Below are positions 20,057 to 32,655 of a stretch of 64,000 bases of DNA, piece by piece. The translations under genes and the position numbers were made by a program. Each line of letters opens with the position of its first letter. Positions within the stretch are counted from its first letter, which is position 1. Origin of the DNA: Hybos culiciformis (lineage: Eukaryota; Arthropoda; Insecta; Diptera; Hybotidae). A model generated the notes under the pieces. It saw only the letters and a list, made by a program, of their open reading frames with translations. It was not told where the DNA came from and did not search any database. The DNA lies in assembly GCA_964007475.1 (NCBI GenBank), contig OZ023273.1:82190598-82254597 (forward strand), read 5' to 3'.

Positions 20057-22351
20057 ATGTGTAAAGATCTGTTAAGCTGTGTAGGAATATCCATGTCATG
20101 GATGACACAGCCAGTAACTTTTTTTTTGTACCTTGTAGGTTCAATACTAGCTTTATTTTTATTTTTATTCTTATTACTAACCTTTTTCCAAATAAGAAAC
20201 TACTGCTTATTGAGACAGGTTATGTTACTAGCGACTTTAATTCCGGTAAATTCAAGTATAGTCCTAGTACAAAACTTATACAGACCAACATACGAAGACA
20301 CAGAACTCAATGCATACCCATTATACGAAAAACAAATTGAAATCTATGCGACAAAAGTCCTGGAATATAGCCACATTTACCCAATTTTTGGAAAATCTTT
20401 GAGAGATATTAACCTTATTCATAATTGTCCAAACGGAATACTAGTACCACCGATTTTGACACCAAATGTCACTAGTATAGCCCTAAATAATAATAAACTA
20501 AGTCCAATTAGCTTAGTTTCACCTCAGATTTCTAGGAATAGCAATCACAAAGAAATTAAAAGAGAATTAACCCACAATGAAAAATTCAATTTAAAAATGT
20601 TGGAAATCTTATATCCCATAACTAAAGATTGGGAAATTCAGCCCCGTCATAACGATGACCTAATTTTAGAATAGTTCTGTGAAGAACCCTCCATAGAAAT
20701 TCAATTCGATCAACACAAAATCACAGAAAACTTCAATAATTTACCCCTGATTGGAATGATAAATTCCATTGAATTCAAAGACAAATTCAAAAACTGTGAA
20801 ACCTCGTTATGTGAAGTAGGTTTAAAAGGGCTGCTGAATCTATATAAAAATCTGAAAACCCAACCCCTTAGAAAGAAAAGAGATACAGAAGAAAGAGAAG
20901 GGTGTACCTCCTTTAGCATTCTAGGGAAATGGGGTATAAACTTCGATAATTGTAACATAGATCTTAAATTGTTCAAAAACGATTTAGAAAATACAAAACA
21001 CGAAATAAATCAATACAAATCACTAATCTTAAACCACACTAAAATAGCTAGTGATTTATTTCAGAAGACAGAAAAAATAATAATACAAATAACTAGGCAA
21101 CAAGATTTATTAGAAAAACACATCCATGACAAATATCTGACAACACAACACACAATACAAGTTATAAAATTAATAGCCGACCTAAAGATGTGGAAACTTG
21201 ATCAAAAACATCAAGCACAACACATCCTTTCCCTCACAAAAGCAAGAGCTATGGAACTATTCCAATCTCTAAAACAATCTTTATACTTGCATCAATGGAT
21301 AGGTAAATGTATTGCTACAAAAGATTGCAAGGAAATAAACAAGTTTCTAAATAAAAAAATTGTTTATTGGTCAGATTTATTATCCCATAATTTCAATCCC
21401 CACCCCACTCTGATATATAAAGACCATACCCCTTACTTTGTCTTCACAACCCCTACTGAAGTACAATGGGAATTACTCCCAACTTTAATTCTTCCATCCT
21501 TAGAAATTAACTCCGGATGCATCCCGTTAGAAAACTCCCTTTTTCTTTGTAACAAATGTTACAAACAAGAATTCAAATTTCTAACAGGAAATTTTAATAA
21601 TACCAATAAACATTTAAAAATTCACGAAAACTCAACTGGAATAATAAATAATATAGAATCATTAGAAAAATGTATTTCCAATAAAGGAAATACAGAAGCT
21701 AAACTTAAGCTGAAAGACAAATGCCTCTCGATAAGCGAGAAAGGTATAGCTATCATCCCCTATTGTGAAGAAGAAAATCAGATAAAAATAGATAAAATTA
21801 TAACCCAATTTCATTTCCAAGAAATTCCAGAAGCATTATCCTTCAGGAATCACACTTTAGACAGGATTCTATTAGAAAATTTTCAAGTAAACTTCACTAA
21901 TCTCAAAAATAATTTCACATACAAAAGTTTGGTAAAAACCTTAACCCAAAAAACTTCAGAATTAGCAGATTTATCTCTGCATTTTAAACCACATATGATA
22001 GCTATACATAATACGAATCTAGCTTTTAACTTAATAAATCTAGTAATGATAATAAGTATAGTAGCATATCATTTACTTACAAGATTCATGCAAGTTAGAA
22101 AAAAAAACCCAAATCCGTCCACAAATAATATCCTTCACAATTCAACAAACACACAAACAGAAGACAAAAAACTTTTTTTTGAATTCTTCGGCACAGAAGA
22201 GAATAGTAACAAGACACAAAAATACGAAATACAGACAATAAGCGGTAGTAACTATAAACTAACTAACGAAGTACTAATAGTACAAGATGAGCAAAATAAA
22301 TCGTTACGGAAGTTTCACAATGTGAAAAATTTTCAATGTTTAAAAAAATAA
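20057..22351 (+). pseudogene. env: Env-like glycoprotein, copy 1 (one in-frame TAG)
   Basis: The frame is open from 20012. The first ATG is at 20057 and a strongly hydrophobic segment follows (LALFLFLFLLLTFF), a likely signal or anchor. A TAG at 20672-20674 interrupts the frame, which then continues unchanged to 22351; copy 2 has the same stop. Features after the stop: a furin-type RKKR at 20870-20881, a cysteine-containing stretch directly after it, a helical region, a cysteine-rich middle (CNKCYK), N-glycosylation sites, a membrane segment near 22020-22085 (INLVMIISIVAYHLL), and a tail of about 85 residues. Position after pol and this layout indicate an envelope protein, but the sequence is not close to the errantivirus Env at 3839. 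Confidence 0.7.
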
Positions 22352-22544
22352 AAAAAAAAAAATAATAAACATAAATATGTATATAAAGAAAAAAAAAAAA
22401 AACTTTAAACTAATTACAAAATAAAAAAAAAAAAATTCTTTTTAAAAAATTTTTTTTTGGCCTATTTTAAATATTAAATAAAAAGTATAAATTAAAAAAC
22501 ATAATTATAAAAAACATCAGTAAAAATTATAATAATAAAAAGAA

Positions 22545-23021
22545 ATGTCCGACAACGCAAGTAACAAATTTATCGGTAAAATAACCACCAGTTCCGGAAA
22601 ACCCAGATGGTACACAGAAGAAGAAGGCCCAAAGCCAATAGACAGCGAAAAATTTAATAAAAGAAAACGAGCAAAGGAGCCACAAGTACCAATCATGGAT
22701 GAACCACCAAAACTCCTGAAGTTAACTCCAAAAGTAACACCCAGAGTAAAGGAAGAAGAAGGGCTCAATCCGACCCCAATGTTGAAAGCAATTTTTGCCG
22801 GAGTTGAAATAGGCCCAACCCAAATTGGATCCAGTTATCGTTTCAAGATACCAGGACCCTTATCAATGATCCAAGCAGAAGTAAAAAAGAATGGCAAAAC
22901 AATTCTGAAATGTAACAAAACAGGAGCAGTCAAAATAACGGATAAAGGGATCGTAAAAATATTTCCCGGAACAACAGAAAAACAGAAGAGTTCTGCAGTG
23001 AAACACCACTACGAAAAATAG
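22545..23021 (+). CDS. Accessory ORF of unknown function, copy 1
   Basis: 158 codons between env and the following LTR, kept open in both copies (one D/E difference by eye). I do not recognise the protein. It starts MSDNASNK, has a basic KRKRAK stretch near residues 39-44 that could be a nuclear signal, a proline-rich segment, and a more compact C-terminal half (AGVEIGPTQIGSSYRFKI). Many complex retroviruses place small regulatory genes here, so a regulatory role is possible but is inference. No clear splice acceptor was found just upstream. Confidence 0.6.
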   Translation: MSDNASNKFIGKITTSSGKPRWYTEEEGPKPIDSEKFNKRKRAKEPQVPIMDEPPKLLKLTPKVTPRVKEEEGLNPTPMLKAIFAGVEIGPTQIGSSYRFKIPGPLSMIQAEVKKNGKTILKCNKTGAVKITDKGIVKIFPGTTEKQKSSAVKHHYEK

Positions 23022-23106
23022 AAGAGCATGAGACTCTTAATCTTAGGGCGGTTTCAAGCCCCACCATAACTTTATGCAATAAAAATTGATTTACTCTTTG
23101 TATATA

Positions 23107-23150
<44 letters not shown>

Positions 23151-23241
23151 AATAATTAAAGTTTGTTATAAATTTAAAATTTTTTTTTTTCCGTTTTCTA
23201 GATTCAATCTACCTTGTTACAAAGTAAGATTGAACCTATTT
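23022..23241 (+). other. 3' region before LTR 2: A-run and hairpin
   Basis: Holds a run of about 39 A (23111-23149) and an inverted repeat, TTCAATCT with AGATTGAA (within 23203-23235), that can form a hairpin just upstream of the LTR. No clear polypurine tract is seen. The same arrangement precedes LTR 3. Confidence 0.5.
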
Positions 23242-24226
23242 TGTTACTGAGAAAAAAATTTTCCTTATTAGAATTAGATCCAAAGTTATAAAATTTCATA
23301 ATAAAAAAAAAAAATAACTTTTCTTTAACAAGTTAGATTTTAAAAACTTAATAAAAATTAACATTTTAAAATTTTCTATAAAAATATAATAAAATGAAAA
23401 ATAATTTATAGAAATGAAATAAATTTTCAAAACTAGAAATTTTATTCATAAATTAAATTAAGTTTTCTCTCAAATAAAATTGATATTCACACCATGAATT
23501 TTTTTAACCAGAGCTAATTTTTTGCTTTCTATTTTTAATTTTTTTATGAACAAAAATTTAATCAAAAATAATTCTATAATTGAATTAAATTAAAACCAAA
23601 ACTCAATAAAAAAAAAAAATCTACAAAAATATTTTTATTTTTATGCTTATAGGTACATGCCCAACCGACAATAATTTTAAGTAATTAGAACATTTCAATT
23701 AATATAAAAAAAAAAAAATAATAAATACTGGTTTTACCAAATGAACCTGATTTAACTCACAATAAACTCACCTTTAACTCAACTTTAAACAATTAAATAT
23801 TGTATGATAAAACTCTTTTAACTCAACAAAACCTTATTTAAACCTAAAGTCTAGACAGCTTATAAGGTAAACACAATAATTTCCGTTTAAAATTCTAAAT
23901 AAAACAATTCAACAAAATTCTTTTTTTACAAATAAACAAATTTTTTATTCTTATAATATAAAACAATATTTTATTAGTCAGACAAATCATCTGACCCACT
24001 CTCAAAACCAGGATCCTCAATATGATAGCATCGGCAAGGAGAACACCCACATCTACGACAATACGGGCACTTCCAAGAAAGATGACCCAACTCGCCGCAA
24101 TATCTACACTCAGGAGCCACATGTGTCACAAAGTCGTGATCCACCATACAAATCCAACACATATCGCAATCAGCGATTACGTGCAGATTTCCACCACACC
24201 TTTGACACCATATTCTGGAACGATAC

Positions 24227-24260
<34 letters not shown>

Positions 24261-24800
24261 AAAATAAAAAAATAAAAAAAAAAAATCATTACTTACATAA
24301 GAGTAGTTACAACTACCCTTGTGAGAATCCTTCCCACATCCATAACACTTCTTATAATTTATAAGAAGGTCATCAATCACAACGGCAGTACATTTCCTCC
24401 AGAAATGACCCCTCATCCCACATCTCCAACAAAGCTTTCCTTCTAACAAAAAAAATATATATAGATATATAAAATCAAGTTTTTTTTATACCGTCCAGAA
24501 AAACAAGCGAGTTTAACTGGACCATAAAAATATTCGCTCAGCCTTAGCCAGCTAAGACTGCGACTCAAAAAAATTCATACGTATGGCCTATGCCATACTG
24601 CCGAATAAGCAAAAAAAAAAAAAATTAATAGAAAAATAGAATAAAACTTACCTATTCTAAACTCCATTATTTTTACTATGAATTCACAAAAAAAAAAAAT
24701 ATATATATTTATTTTAAATATTACAAAAAAAAAAAAAAAACACTTTAAAAAAAAAAAACACTTTGAAAACACTATGACACAAAAGAAAACCTTTTAACCA

Positions 24801-24838
<38 letters not shown>

Positions 24839-25832
24839 GAATGGAAAAATTCCATAACGGCGCGCCGAACTTACAAACTAACTAGTTTTAAGATAGTTAC
24901 AAAAAATGGCTTGTTAGGAAGATTTTAACTATAAGTTTATTTTAATAACTAACTTTAAAATTTAATTTTTTTCATATTGTGTTTACCACAAAACAAAAAA
25001 AAAAGTTCGATAATGAGACTTGCAACAAAACAATAAACAAAGGTCCATTATAGTAATCTTCAATACAAAAAAGGGACAAATAGTCAAGAAGCCCAACCTA
25101 ATGTTACCACCTACAAGGAAAGAGCAACCTTAGAAGACAACAAATTACGAATTTGTTATTTCAAGCCCTCACAAGTAGGCAAAATAAATAAAAAAACATT
25201 TTAAAATTGTTTATATATATATATCGAAAAAGAAAAAGTTAAATTATAGATATATATACAACTTAAAATAATACAAGAAATTTATATAAATAAAACCAAT
25301 CAATGATACAAATATATTATTAAAACAAAATAGTAAATAATGATATCGGAGAAATTGTAAATTATAAATTTTCAAATTATAAATTATAGATTTTCAAATT
25401 ATAAATTATAGATTTTCAAATTATAAATTATAGATTTTCAAATTATAAATTATAGATTTTCAAATTATAAATTATAGAATTTCAAATTATAAATTATAAA
25501 TATTAAAATTATTATATTATATTTTATAATAAATCCTGAAAACAGGAAATAAAAAAAAAAAAAACAATCTATGTATTTTAGTAAATAATTATTTTTATAT
25601 TTGCTTTCTTTCTTTTTTAATAAAAATCATACTTAAAATAACAATGTATTGTTACTAAGAAAATCCCACAGGTCCTTAAAGGTAAATAAGAAATGCTGAT
25701 ATAAGGTCCAGCTTTAGATGGCCATAGCCATGAGCTGAAGATGACTTATTAGTCATTTAGAATTAAGTTTTTTTTATTTTTTGAATTGGTTGGGGTTTTT
25801 CAAATATCCTTTTTCTTTGAGATCTCCTTTTT
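23242..25832 (+). repeat. LTR 2 of the concatemer (3' end deleted)
   Basis: Matches LTR 1 from TGTTACTGAG until about 25828, then jumps to sequence that in copy 1 lies just before gag (about 13236). The deletion removes about 1.05 kb: the end of the LTR with its hairpins, the primer site, the splice donor and all four leader hairpins. Confidence 0.88.
23974..24667 (-). CDS. Antisense three-exon zinc-knuckle gene in LTR 2
   Basis: Same gene as in LTR 1: exons 24652-24667, 24297-24442 and 23974-24225 on the minus strand, same splice sites and lengths (16, 146, 252 nt), differing from the first mainly in intron A/T-run length. The deletion at the end of this LTR does not touch it. Confidence 0.72.
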
Positions 25833-26173
25833 TTAAAACTTTACATATTTCCACCTATCCCTCTTTTTCTCAACAAATAGAGCTAGCTAATACTTCTTCT
25901 TTATTATCTAAAAAATTTTTTTTTTTTTTTTTTCATAAAACAATTATATCAAGCATTTCTAATACCGAAAAGGACCTAAATAAAAAAAAAAAATTATTAC
26001 ACAAATTTAGAAAAAATTATAGAAAAAAAAAAGAAAATCACAACAGAAAATATTAAAGAATTAAAGAAATAATTTAAATCAGAATAAATTCATACGTATA
26101 TAAGTAATTTAAAAAAAAAAAAAAAATATATATATATATAAACAAAGATTTAGTAAGAAAAAAAATCTTAAAA
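25833..26173 (+). other. Remnant of the leader before gag, copy 2
   Basis: Noncoding AT-rich sequence equal to the last 340 bp of the copy 1 leader. No primer site or leader hairpin remains. Confidence 0.7.
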
Positions 26174-28348
26174 ATGGAAACGTTAAATCTATATATAAAT
26201 CCAGAACACTTGAGTATAGAAGAACTGGAATATGAATACTTAAGAAATCAGATTTCCTACTCAGATCCTCAAGCCATGAATCTATTAAAAAGATTCCTGA
26301 AAGAGGAAACTGAAAATATTCACAAAAGAATTAAAATGGCCACAACGGGGCCGAGGGGCGCGAAAGACCCACAAGAAGTCCCTAGCATAGCAAACAGTAT
26401 ACAAGAAGTCCCTAGCATAGCAAACAGTATACAAGAAGCAAAAGAAGTAATAAAATTGACCCAAGATCTATTAGAAAACCCTAGCTTAGAGAAATCTGAA
26501 AAATTAGCTAGTAGATTAACTCATCATAAGTATAAGCTAATTGATTTATTAGATATATACCTGGACGAAGATAACACAATAAAAAACATAATAGAGGTAA
26601 TAAAAACATGTCTAAATGTAATAGAAGCTGGAAAAGAAGAAAGGATAGAACCAGAAGAAGTAATTCAAGGAGATTTAACCACTCACATCCCCGTAAAAGA
26701 GATAAACCCATCAGGGGGAGCAAAATCAAAAATAATAAGTAAGAAGGTAGAAACTCCAAGCAAGGCACAAAGAAAAATACCTTACGTAGATCCAGGCACC
26801 GATTCAGCAACTCATGATGAAATGTGGGGACTCGGAGCATTAGGATTACCTCATAAAAATTTCGCCGAAGTAGACTGGACCAACTGGAGAAAGCCAAAAC
26901 CACAACCAAAATTCCCAGCAGTAATACCAACAACTAACCTATTCAACAAAAGACTAGATCTTCCAAAATCCCCATTAATGGAACCAAAATTAAAGTACAT
27001 ATCAAATAAAGTAAAAGAATACCCTCAGATCTCGCAACAGGATACAACAAAAAATGGTACTGAGAAAACAAGCGAAGAGAGGGATATAACAATGGAAAAA
27101 ATGATGAATATAATAAAAGATCTGAGAGATCAAATGAATCCATTAATCATGGAGCATAGAGCTAAGCAACCGACTCCAAAAACAGAAAAAAGAAGAGCCA
27201 TTAGCCCAAGCTCTAGAGCATCCACACCAACACCGCCGGAATTTAAAAGCTATCAAAGACCATCATCAAATCAGTCCATACACTCGCAAGAGGTAAATCA
27301 ACAATTCAAAGTAGAACCAAGAATAAGATCAAGTACAAGAGAGAGAGAATATAGATCACCTCCAATGAGAGAAGTAAGAACAGGAGCTTACAGGCGAAGA
27401 CAACAGGAAGAGCAAAGACAACCAGAAGAACATAGATATACAAGAGAGTTGGATCTAAAGAAAAGATTCGGATTGTTCTTCAACGGAGACGAAGTAGAAA
27501 ACTTCGTGAAAGACGTGGACAGTCAAAGGATTGACCACAATATCTCCGATAGAGTCCTGATAAACAACTTTCACCAACTCTTGGATCCGACAGTAAAGAA
27601 ATGGTATTTTGGATACTTTAGAACCCATGACAAAATTGAAACTTCATGGAGAACATTCAGCTCGGCACTGATAAATGAATATGCGGAAGCTCTAGATGAG
27701 GACTTAAAAATCACAGAGCTAATTAATAGGAAACAAAAAATGGGCGAGACATGGCGTGAGTTTATACAAGCAATGAATGCTTTGAACCAAAAACTGGACG
27801 AGCCACTGAATGAAAGACGGCTAACCAATAGAATAAAACTCAACGTAAGAAGAGAGTATAAGGAACCTCTTCAAGCAGTAGAAGTTGAGAATTTAACAGC
27901 ACTGCGAAACAAGTTCAGACTGATTGATGCAGGTAGAGAAACAAAAGCGTCCTACCGAGCAAATCAGGACGAACAAGGATATGCCAGGGCAAACAACGAC
28001 CGAAATAGGTACAGAGTACAGGAAATACAGTACGAAGACGATTACCCGTACGAAGAAAGCTATAATGATTACTACGAAGTAGAAGCAATACAAAATATAC
28101 CGAAACAACAAAATAACATAAACAATAACAGAAAAAAATTAGAAGACCAGCAAAAACCCAAACAGCAATCCAGACCAGGTACACCTGAAAGTAATTTGAG
28201 ATGCTGGAGCTGCGAAGTTCCTGGACACGCATTCATGGACTGTCCAGCTACATACCGACGAATCTTCTGCTACAGGTGCGGAATGATGAACGAAGTAGCA
28301 CCAACTTGCAGAAACTGCCATAAAACAGTTCGCTTTCAGGGAAACTGA
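26174..28348 (+). CDS. gag: Gag polyprotein, copy 2
   Basis: 724 codons, the same length as copy 1, with about three residue differences by eye (KMMNII for KIMNII, NQQFK for NQLFK, TCRNC for TCGNC). The tandem PSIANSIQEV duplication, capsid-like region and two knuckles are as in copy 1. The stop again follows a GGGAAAC heptamer (28339-28345), and the CTGTAGA/TCTACAG stem is at 28358-28378. The near identity supports recent duplication. Confidence 0.88.
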   Translation: METLNLYINPEHLSIEELEYEYLRNQISYSDPQAMNLLKRFLKEETENIHKRIKMATTGPRGAKDPQEVPSIANSIQEVPSIANSIQEAKEVIKLTQDLLENPSLEKSEKLASRLTHHKYKLIDLLDIYLDEDNTIKNIIEVIKTCLNVIEAGKEERIEPEEVIQGDLTTHIPVKEINPSGGAKSKIISKKVETPSKAQRKIPYVDPGTDSATHDEMWGLGALGLPHKNFAEVDWTNWRKPKPQPKFPAVIPTTNLFNKRLDLPKSPLMEPKLKYISNKVKEYPQISQQDTTKNGTEKTSEERDITMEKMMNIIKDLRDQMNPLIMEHRAKQPTPKTEKRRAISPSSRASTPTPPEFKSYQRPSSNQSIHSQEVNQQFKVEPRIRSSTREREYRSPPMREVRTGAYRRRQQEEQRQPEEHRYTRELDLKKRFGLFFNGDEVENFVKDVDSQRIDHNISDRVLINNFHQLLDPTVKKWYFGYFRTHDKIETSWRTFSSALINEYAEALDEDLKITELINRKQKMGETWREFIQAMNALNQKLDEPLNERRLTNRIKLNVRREYKEPLQAVEVENLTALRNKFRLIDAGRETKASYRANQDEQGYARANNDRNRYRVQEIQYEDDYPYEESYNDYYEVEAIQNIPKQQNNINNNRKKLEDQQKPKQQSRPGTPESNLRCWSCEVPGHAFMDCPATYRRIFCYRCGMMNEVAPTCRNCHKTVRFQGN

Positions 28349-31300
28349 TTTCCCAATCTGTAGAGAGGCCGTCTACAGATTTTAACCAAGGCCAAAACCT
28401 GTTTCAAACAACCAAATACGAAACAATAAAAAGTAAAAATGAAAATTTAGAAAAACAACAAGAAATCATAGAAAATGAAAATATTGTAAACAAATTAGAA
28501 AAAACTGAAAAAGAAAATACTGAAAAAAAACAAGAAATCATAGAAAATGAAAATATTGAAAACAAATTAGAAAAAACTGAAAAAGAAAATACTGAAAAAA
28601 AACAAGAAATCATAGGAAATGAAAACATAAAAATAACCGGAATACTGAAAAGAACCAAAAGTGAAGAAACAATAAAAAAGGAGAAAAAGCAATGGCCTCC
28701 TTATCATATAAGAAAACAACGATATGATAAGAAGAGGGCAGAGATAGTCACTTTCAATAATGTTAGTGAAGTACGACTAAATACAAAAAAAAACAGGAAA
28801 TCAAAAAAGTCGATACGAAAGAGCAAATATTATAGGAAAGCGAGAGAAGACAGGAAAAGGATTCTTTCAGCGGTTATAAAAATGCCCCAGGATAATAGAC
28901 CATACGCGAGAATCCAAATAGGAAGGAAAACTCTAACAGGACTATTGGATTCAGGCGCGTCAATTTCTTGTATAGGAAAGGATATACAATGGATTCAAGA
29001 AAATACCAACTGCAAAATACATAAAATTAAAGACACTTTGTTAACTGCAGCAGGAAATAAAACACAGATTATAGGATATATTTTAGTACCAATATTTTTT
29101 AACAATATCTCCAAAATTCTAAAAATCCATGTTGTACCAAAGTTATCACAAGAATTATATCTTGGCGTTAACTTTTGGACAGAATTTAATTTAGCACCGC
29201 AAATTTTCAAACAAATAGAAGAAATATCTCAAATAGACCCCAACACTCACCAGTTAGACTTAAATGACCAGTTAGAATTGGAAGCAATAAAAAGGATGTT
29301 TCCATCCTACGCGGTCGAAGGATTAGGTTGCACAGACTTAGAAGAACACGTGATAGACACCCAAGACAATGAACCGGTTAAACAAAAGCATTACCCACTC
29401 TCCCCTGCCATCCAAAATTTAATGTACGCCGAAGTAGACAGAATGCTGGAAATGGGCGTCATAGAAGAAAGCAATAGTGCTTGGACATCCCCTGTAGTGT
29501 TAGTAAGAAAGCCAGGTAAAAACCGTTTATGTTTAGATTCACGAAAAGTGAATGAATTGACAAAAAAGGACGCGTACCCATTACCAAATATTCAAGGCTT
29601 ATTAGCACGTATAGATAAAACCAAGTACATAAGTAGTATTGACTTAAAAGACGCATTCTGGCAAATTCCGTTAGAAAAGAAATCGCGAGAAAAGACTACA
29701 TTTGCAATCCCCGGTAGACCGCTCTATCAATACACACGTATGCCTTTCGGACTTTGTAACGCAGCCCAACGCATGTGTCGACTCATGGATAAAGTGATTC
29801 CTCAACATTTCTTCCTTTAAAGGTAAAGGTTTACTTAGACGATTTAATGGTGGCAACAGATACAAAAAAACGCCACTTTCAACTTCTAAAAGAAGTTGCG
29901 ATCGCTCTAAGAAAAGCAAACCTCACAATAAATGTTGAGAAATCGAAATTTTTCATGAAAGAAATTAAATATCTAGGATATTTAACGGCGAGAACGGTAC
30001 AAAACCCGACCCAGGAAAAATATCTGCAATCTCAGAATATCCGGAACCGAAATCCTTGAAACAAACTAGGCGATTCTTAGGCATGACAGGATGGTTCCAA
30101 AGACTGATTAAAGACTATTCCTTAATAGTAGCACCCATAACTGACTGTTTAAAAATAAAAAATTCTGACAATAAATTCAAGTTTACAAAAGAAGCGAGGG
30201 AAGCTTTCCAGAAAATCAAAGAAATTTTAATTTCAGAACCTATTCTCATCCCCCCCGACTATTCTAAAGAATTCTTTATACAAACCGATGCCAGCCAATC
30301 AGGCATAGGAGCAGTCATATTTCAATATGACGATGAAAACAATGAACACCCTGTAGCTTACATGTCCAAAAAATTCAATGATACACAATCTAGATGGGCA
30401 GCTACGGAACAAGAATGCTTCGCAGTAGTTGAGGCAATCAAAAAGTTCCGTATGTACGTGGAAGGTGTAAAATTCACCGTACTGACAGATTGTGCCGCAT
30501 TGAAATGGCTAATGACCTGTAAAGATCACCACGGAAAACTTTTCCGATGGTCATTGAAACTACAGGCATTCGAATTTGACATTCTACACAGGGCAGGAAA
30601 GAAAAATGTAGTAGCAGACACCCTGTCAAGATCCTTTGGAATAGAAGAGATCACAGCAAGATGTCCAGATTTAGACCTAGAATCAGGCGCTTTCGAATCC
30701 GAAAAATATAAAGAAATCAGGGAAACAATAGAAGACAATCAGAATAGTTTACCAGATTTGAAATTAGTGGAAAATAAAATATTCAAAAGAATGGAATTCA
30801 GAAAAGAACAGGATGATTCAGAGCTGAATCTTTGGCGACTATGGGTTCCGGAAGAACTGGTATCAGAAGTAATTAAAAATAACCATGATCCCCCACATTC
30901 AGCCCATGGAGGGTTACGAAAAACACTGTACCGAATAAGGACAAAATATTATTGGCCACGAATGTATTCGGATGTAAAAAACTACATACAAAACTGCAAA
31001 ATTTGTAAAGAAACCAAACCAACCAACAAAATATTAAGACCTCCGATGGGAGAAAAACAAATCCCTCAAAGACCCTTTCAACATCTATACATAGACTTTT
31101 TAGGACCCTACCCAAGATCGCGATCTGGTAATACATGTATTTTCATCATATTAGATTCCTTCTCAAAATATGTGATAATCAAACCATTGCGTAAAGCGAA
31201 CACAGCAAACGCGATAAAAGTGTTAGACGAAGCTTTCAGTTTGTTCGGATGTCCCGAAAGTATCCTAAGCGACAATGGAACTCCTCTCGTGTCAAAAGAC

Positions 31301-31893
31301 TTCGAATCTTACTTGCAAAACTATGGAATAGAACACAAATTAACCGCTTTTTACGCACCACAAGCAAACGCGAGCGAAAGGGTTAATGGGTCTATTTTAA
31401 ATGCAATAAGAGCCTATATAGACGACAAGCAATATAACTGGGACGGCGATCTAGACAGCATAAGCACAGCTCTTCGTTCTAGCGTGCATGAAGCGACAGG
31501 GATGTCACCATATTACATCCTGTTTGGACAACACATGATAACTCATGGTAGTTCATTTAAATTGCTGAAAAAAAATTGCTAGAAATACTACCTCCTCCAG
31601 GATCCTTCCAAATCATAAAAGATATAGTAAAACGTAATTTGGAAAAAGCAAAAGAGAAAGGAAGAAAGTTGTATAACAGAAAATGCAAAAACATTAGGTA
31701 TAAAATAGGTCAGACCGTCTACAGAAGAAATTTTGCTCAAAGTGACTTTAGCAAACATTTCAACGCGAAGTTAGGAAAAAAATTCGTGCCGTGTTTAGTA
31801 TTAAGAATCATAGGCAATAGTATATATGAGGTCAAAGACTTAGTAGGGAAAAATGCTATCGGAAGATACCACGCGAAAGATCTAAAAATCTAA
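28324..31893 (+). pseudogene. pol: Pol polyprotein, copy 2 (micro-inversion plus two shared frame breaks)
   Basis: Same order of domains as copy 1. The RT catalytic box is the normal YLDD here (29832-29843), but just upstream the sequence TTTAAAGGAAGA of copy 1 is replaced by two extra T and the reverse complement of those 12 bases (29808-29821), which shifts the frame and creates a stop at 29818-29820. The frame breaks at about 30006 and in the A8 run near 31570 are the same as in copy 1. Integrase and RNase H motifs are retained. No complete Pol can come from this copy without recoding. Confidence 0.85.
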
Positions 31894-32136
31894 GGATCTC
31901 AGGAAATCTGATGTAAAATACATTTTTTTCAAAATTAATTTAAAAAAAAAAAAAACAAAAAACAATATTTTAAGATTTTTTTTTTATTGTCTCTTAATAA
32001 ATAATTTGTTATTTTTATTTTCTAATAAAACTTTTTTTTTAGAAACCAAAGAAAAAAAAAAAACAAAATAGAAATCCATATATGTATGAATAGAACAGAA
32101 AAAAAAATAATTCAAATTGGATAAGAAAATAAATAA

Positions 32137-32170
<34 letters not shown>

Positions 32171-32655
32171 ATATTTATTAAATAGAAAAATATAGAAAAA
32201 TAAATATATTTGATAGAAAAATAAATATATTTGATAGAAAAATAAATATATTAAATAGAAAAATAAATATACTTTATAGAAAAAATATATATATATATAA
32301 AATAGAAAAATAATAGGAAAAAGATACATTATAAGAAAAATATATATAGAAAAACATATATAGAAAAAAAAAAAAAAAAAAAAAACTACATAAAAAAATA
32401 AAAACAAAAAAAAAAAAAAAAAAAAATTTTTAAATAGTAATAAGAAAATATAAAAAAAAAAAAAAAAAAATTACATAAAAACAAAAAAAAAAACAAAATT
32501 TTTTATAATAGTTAGAAAAAAATAATAATAAAATAAAGATTCCTCTCCCATCCTTCGAAATCAATATATATATAAACAAAAAAAAAAAAAAAAAATAATA
32601 ATAATAATTTTTGTTACTCGTCCTTTTTGCTTTTTTTATTTGTGTTTTTATTATC
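31894..32655 (+). other. pol-env spacer, copy 2
   Basis: Low-complexity A/T DNA like 19295-20056, including the T-run/TAG acceptor candidate near 32041. No gene. Confidence 0.5.
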
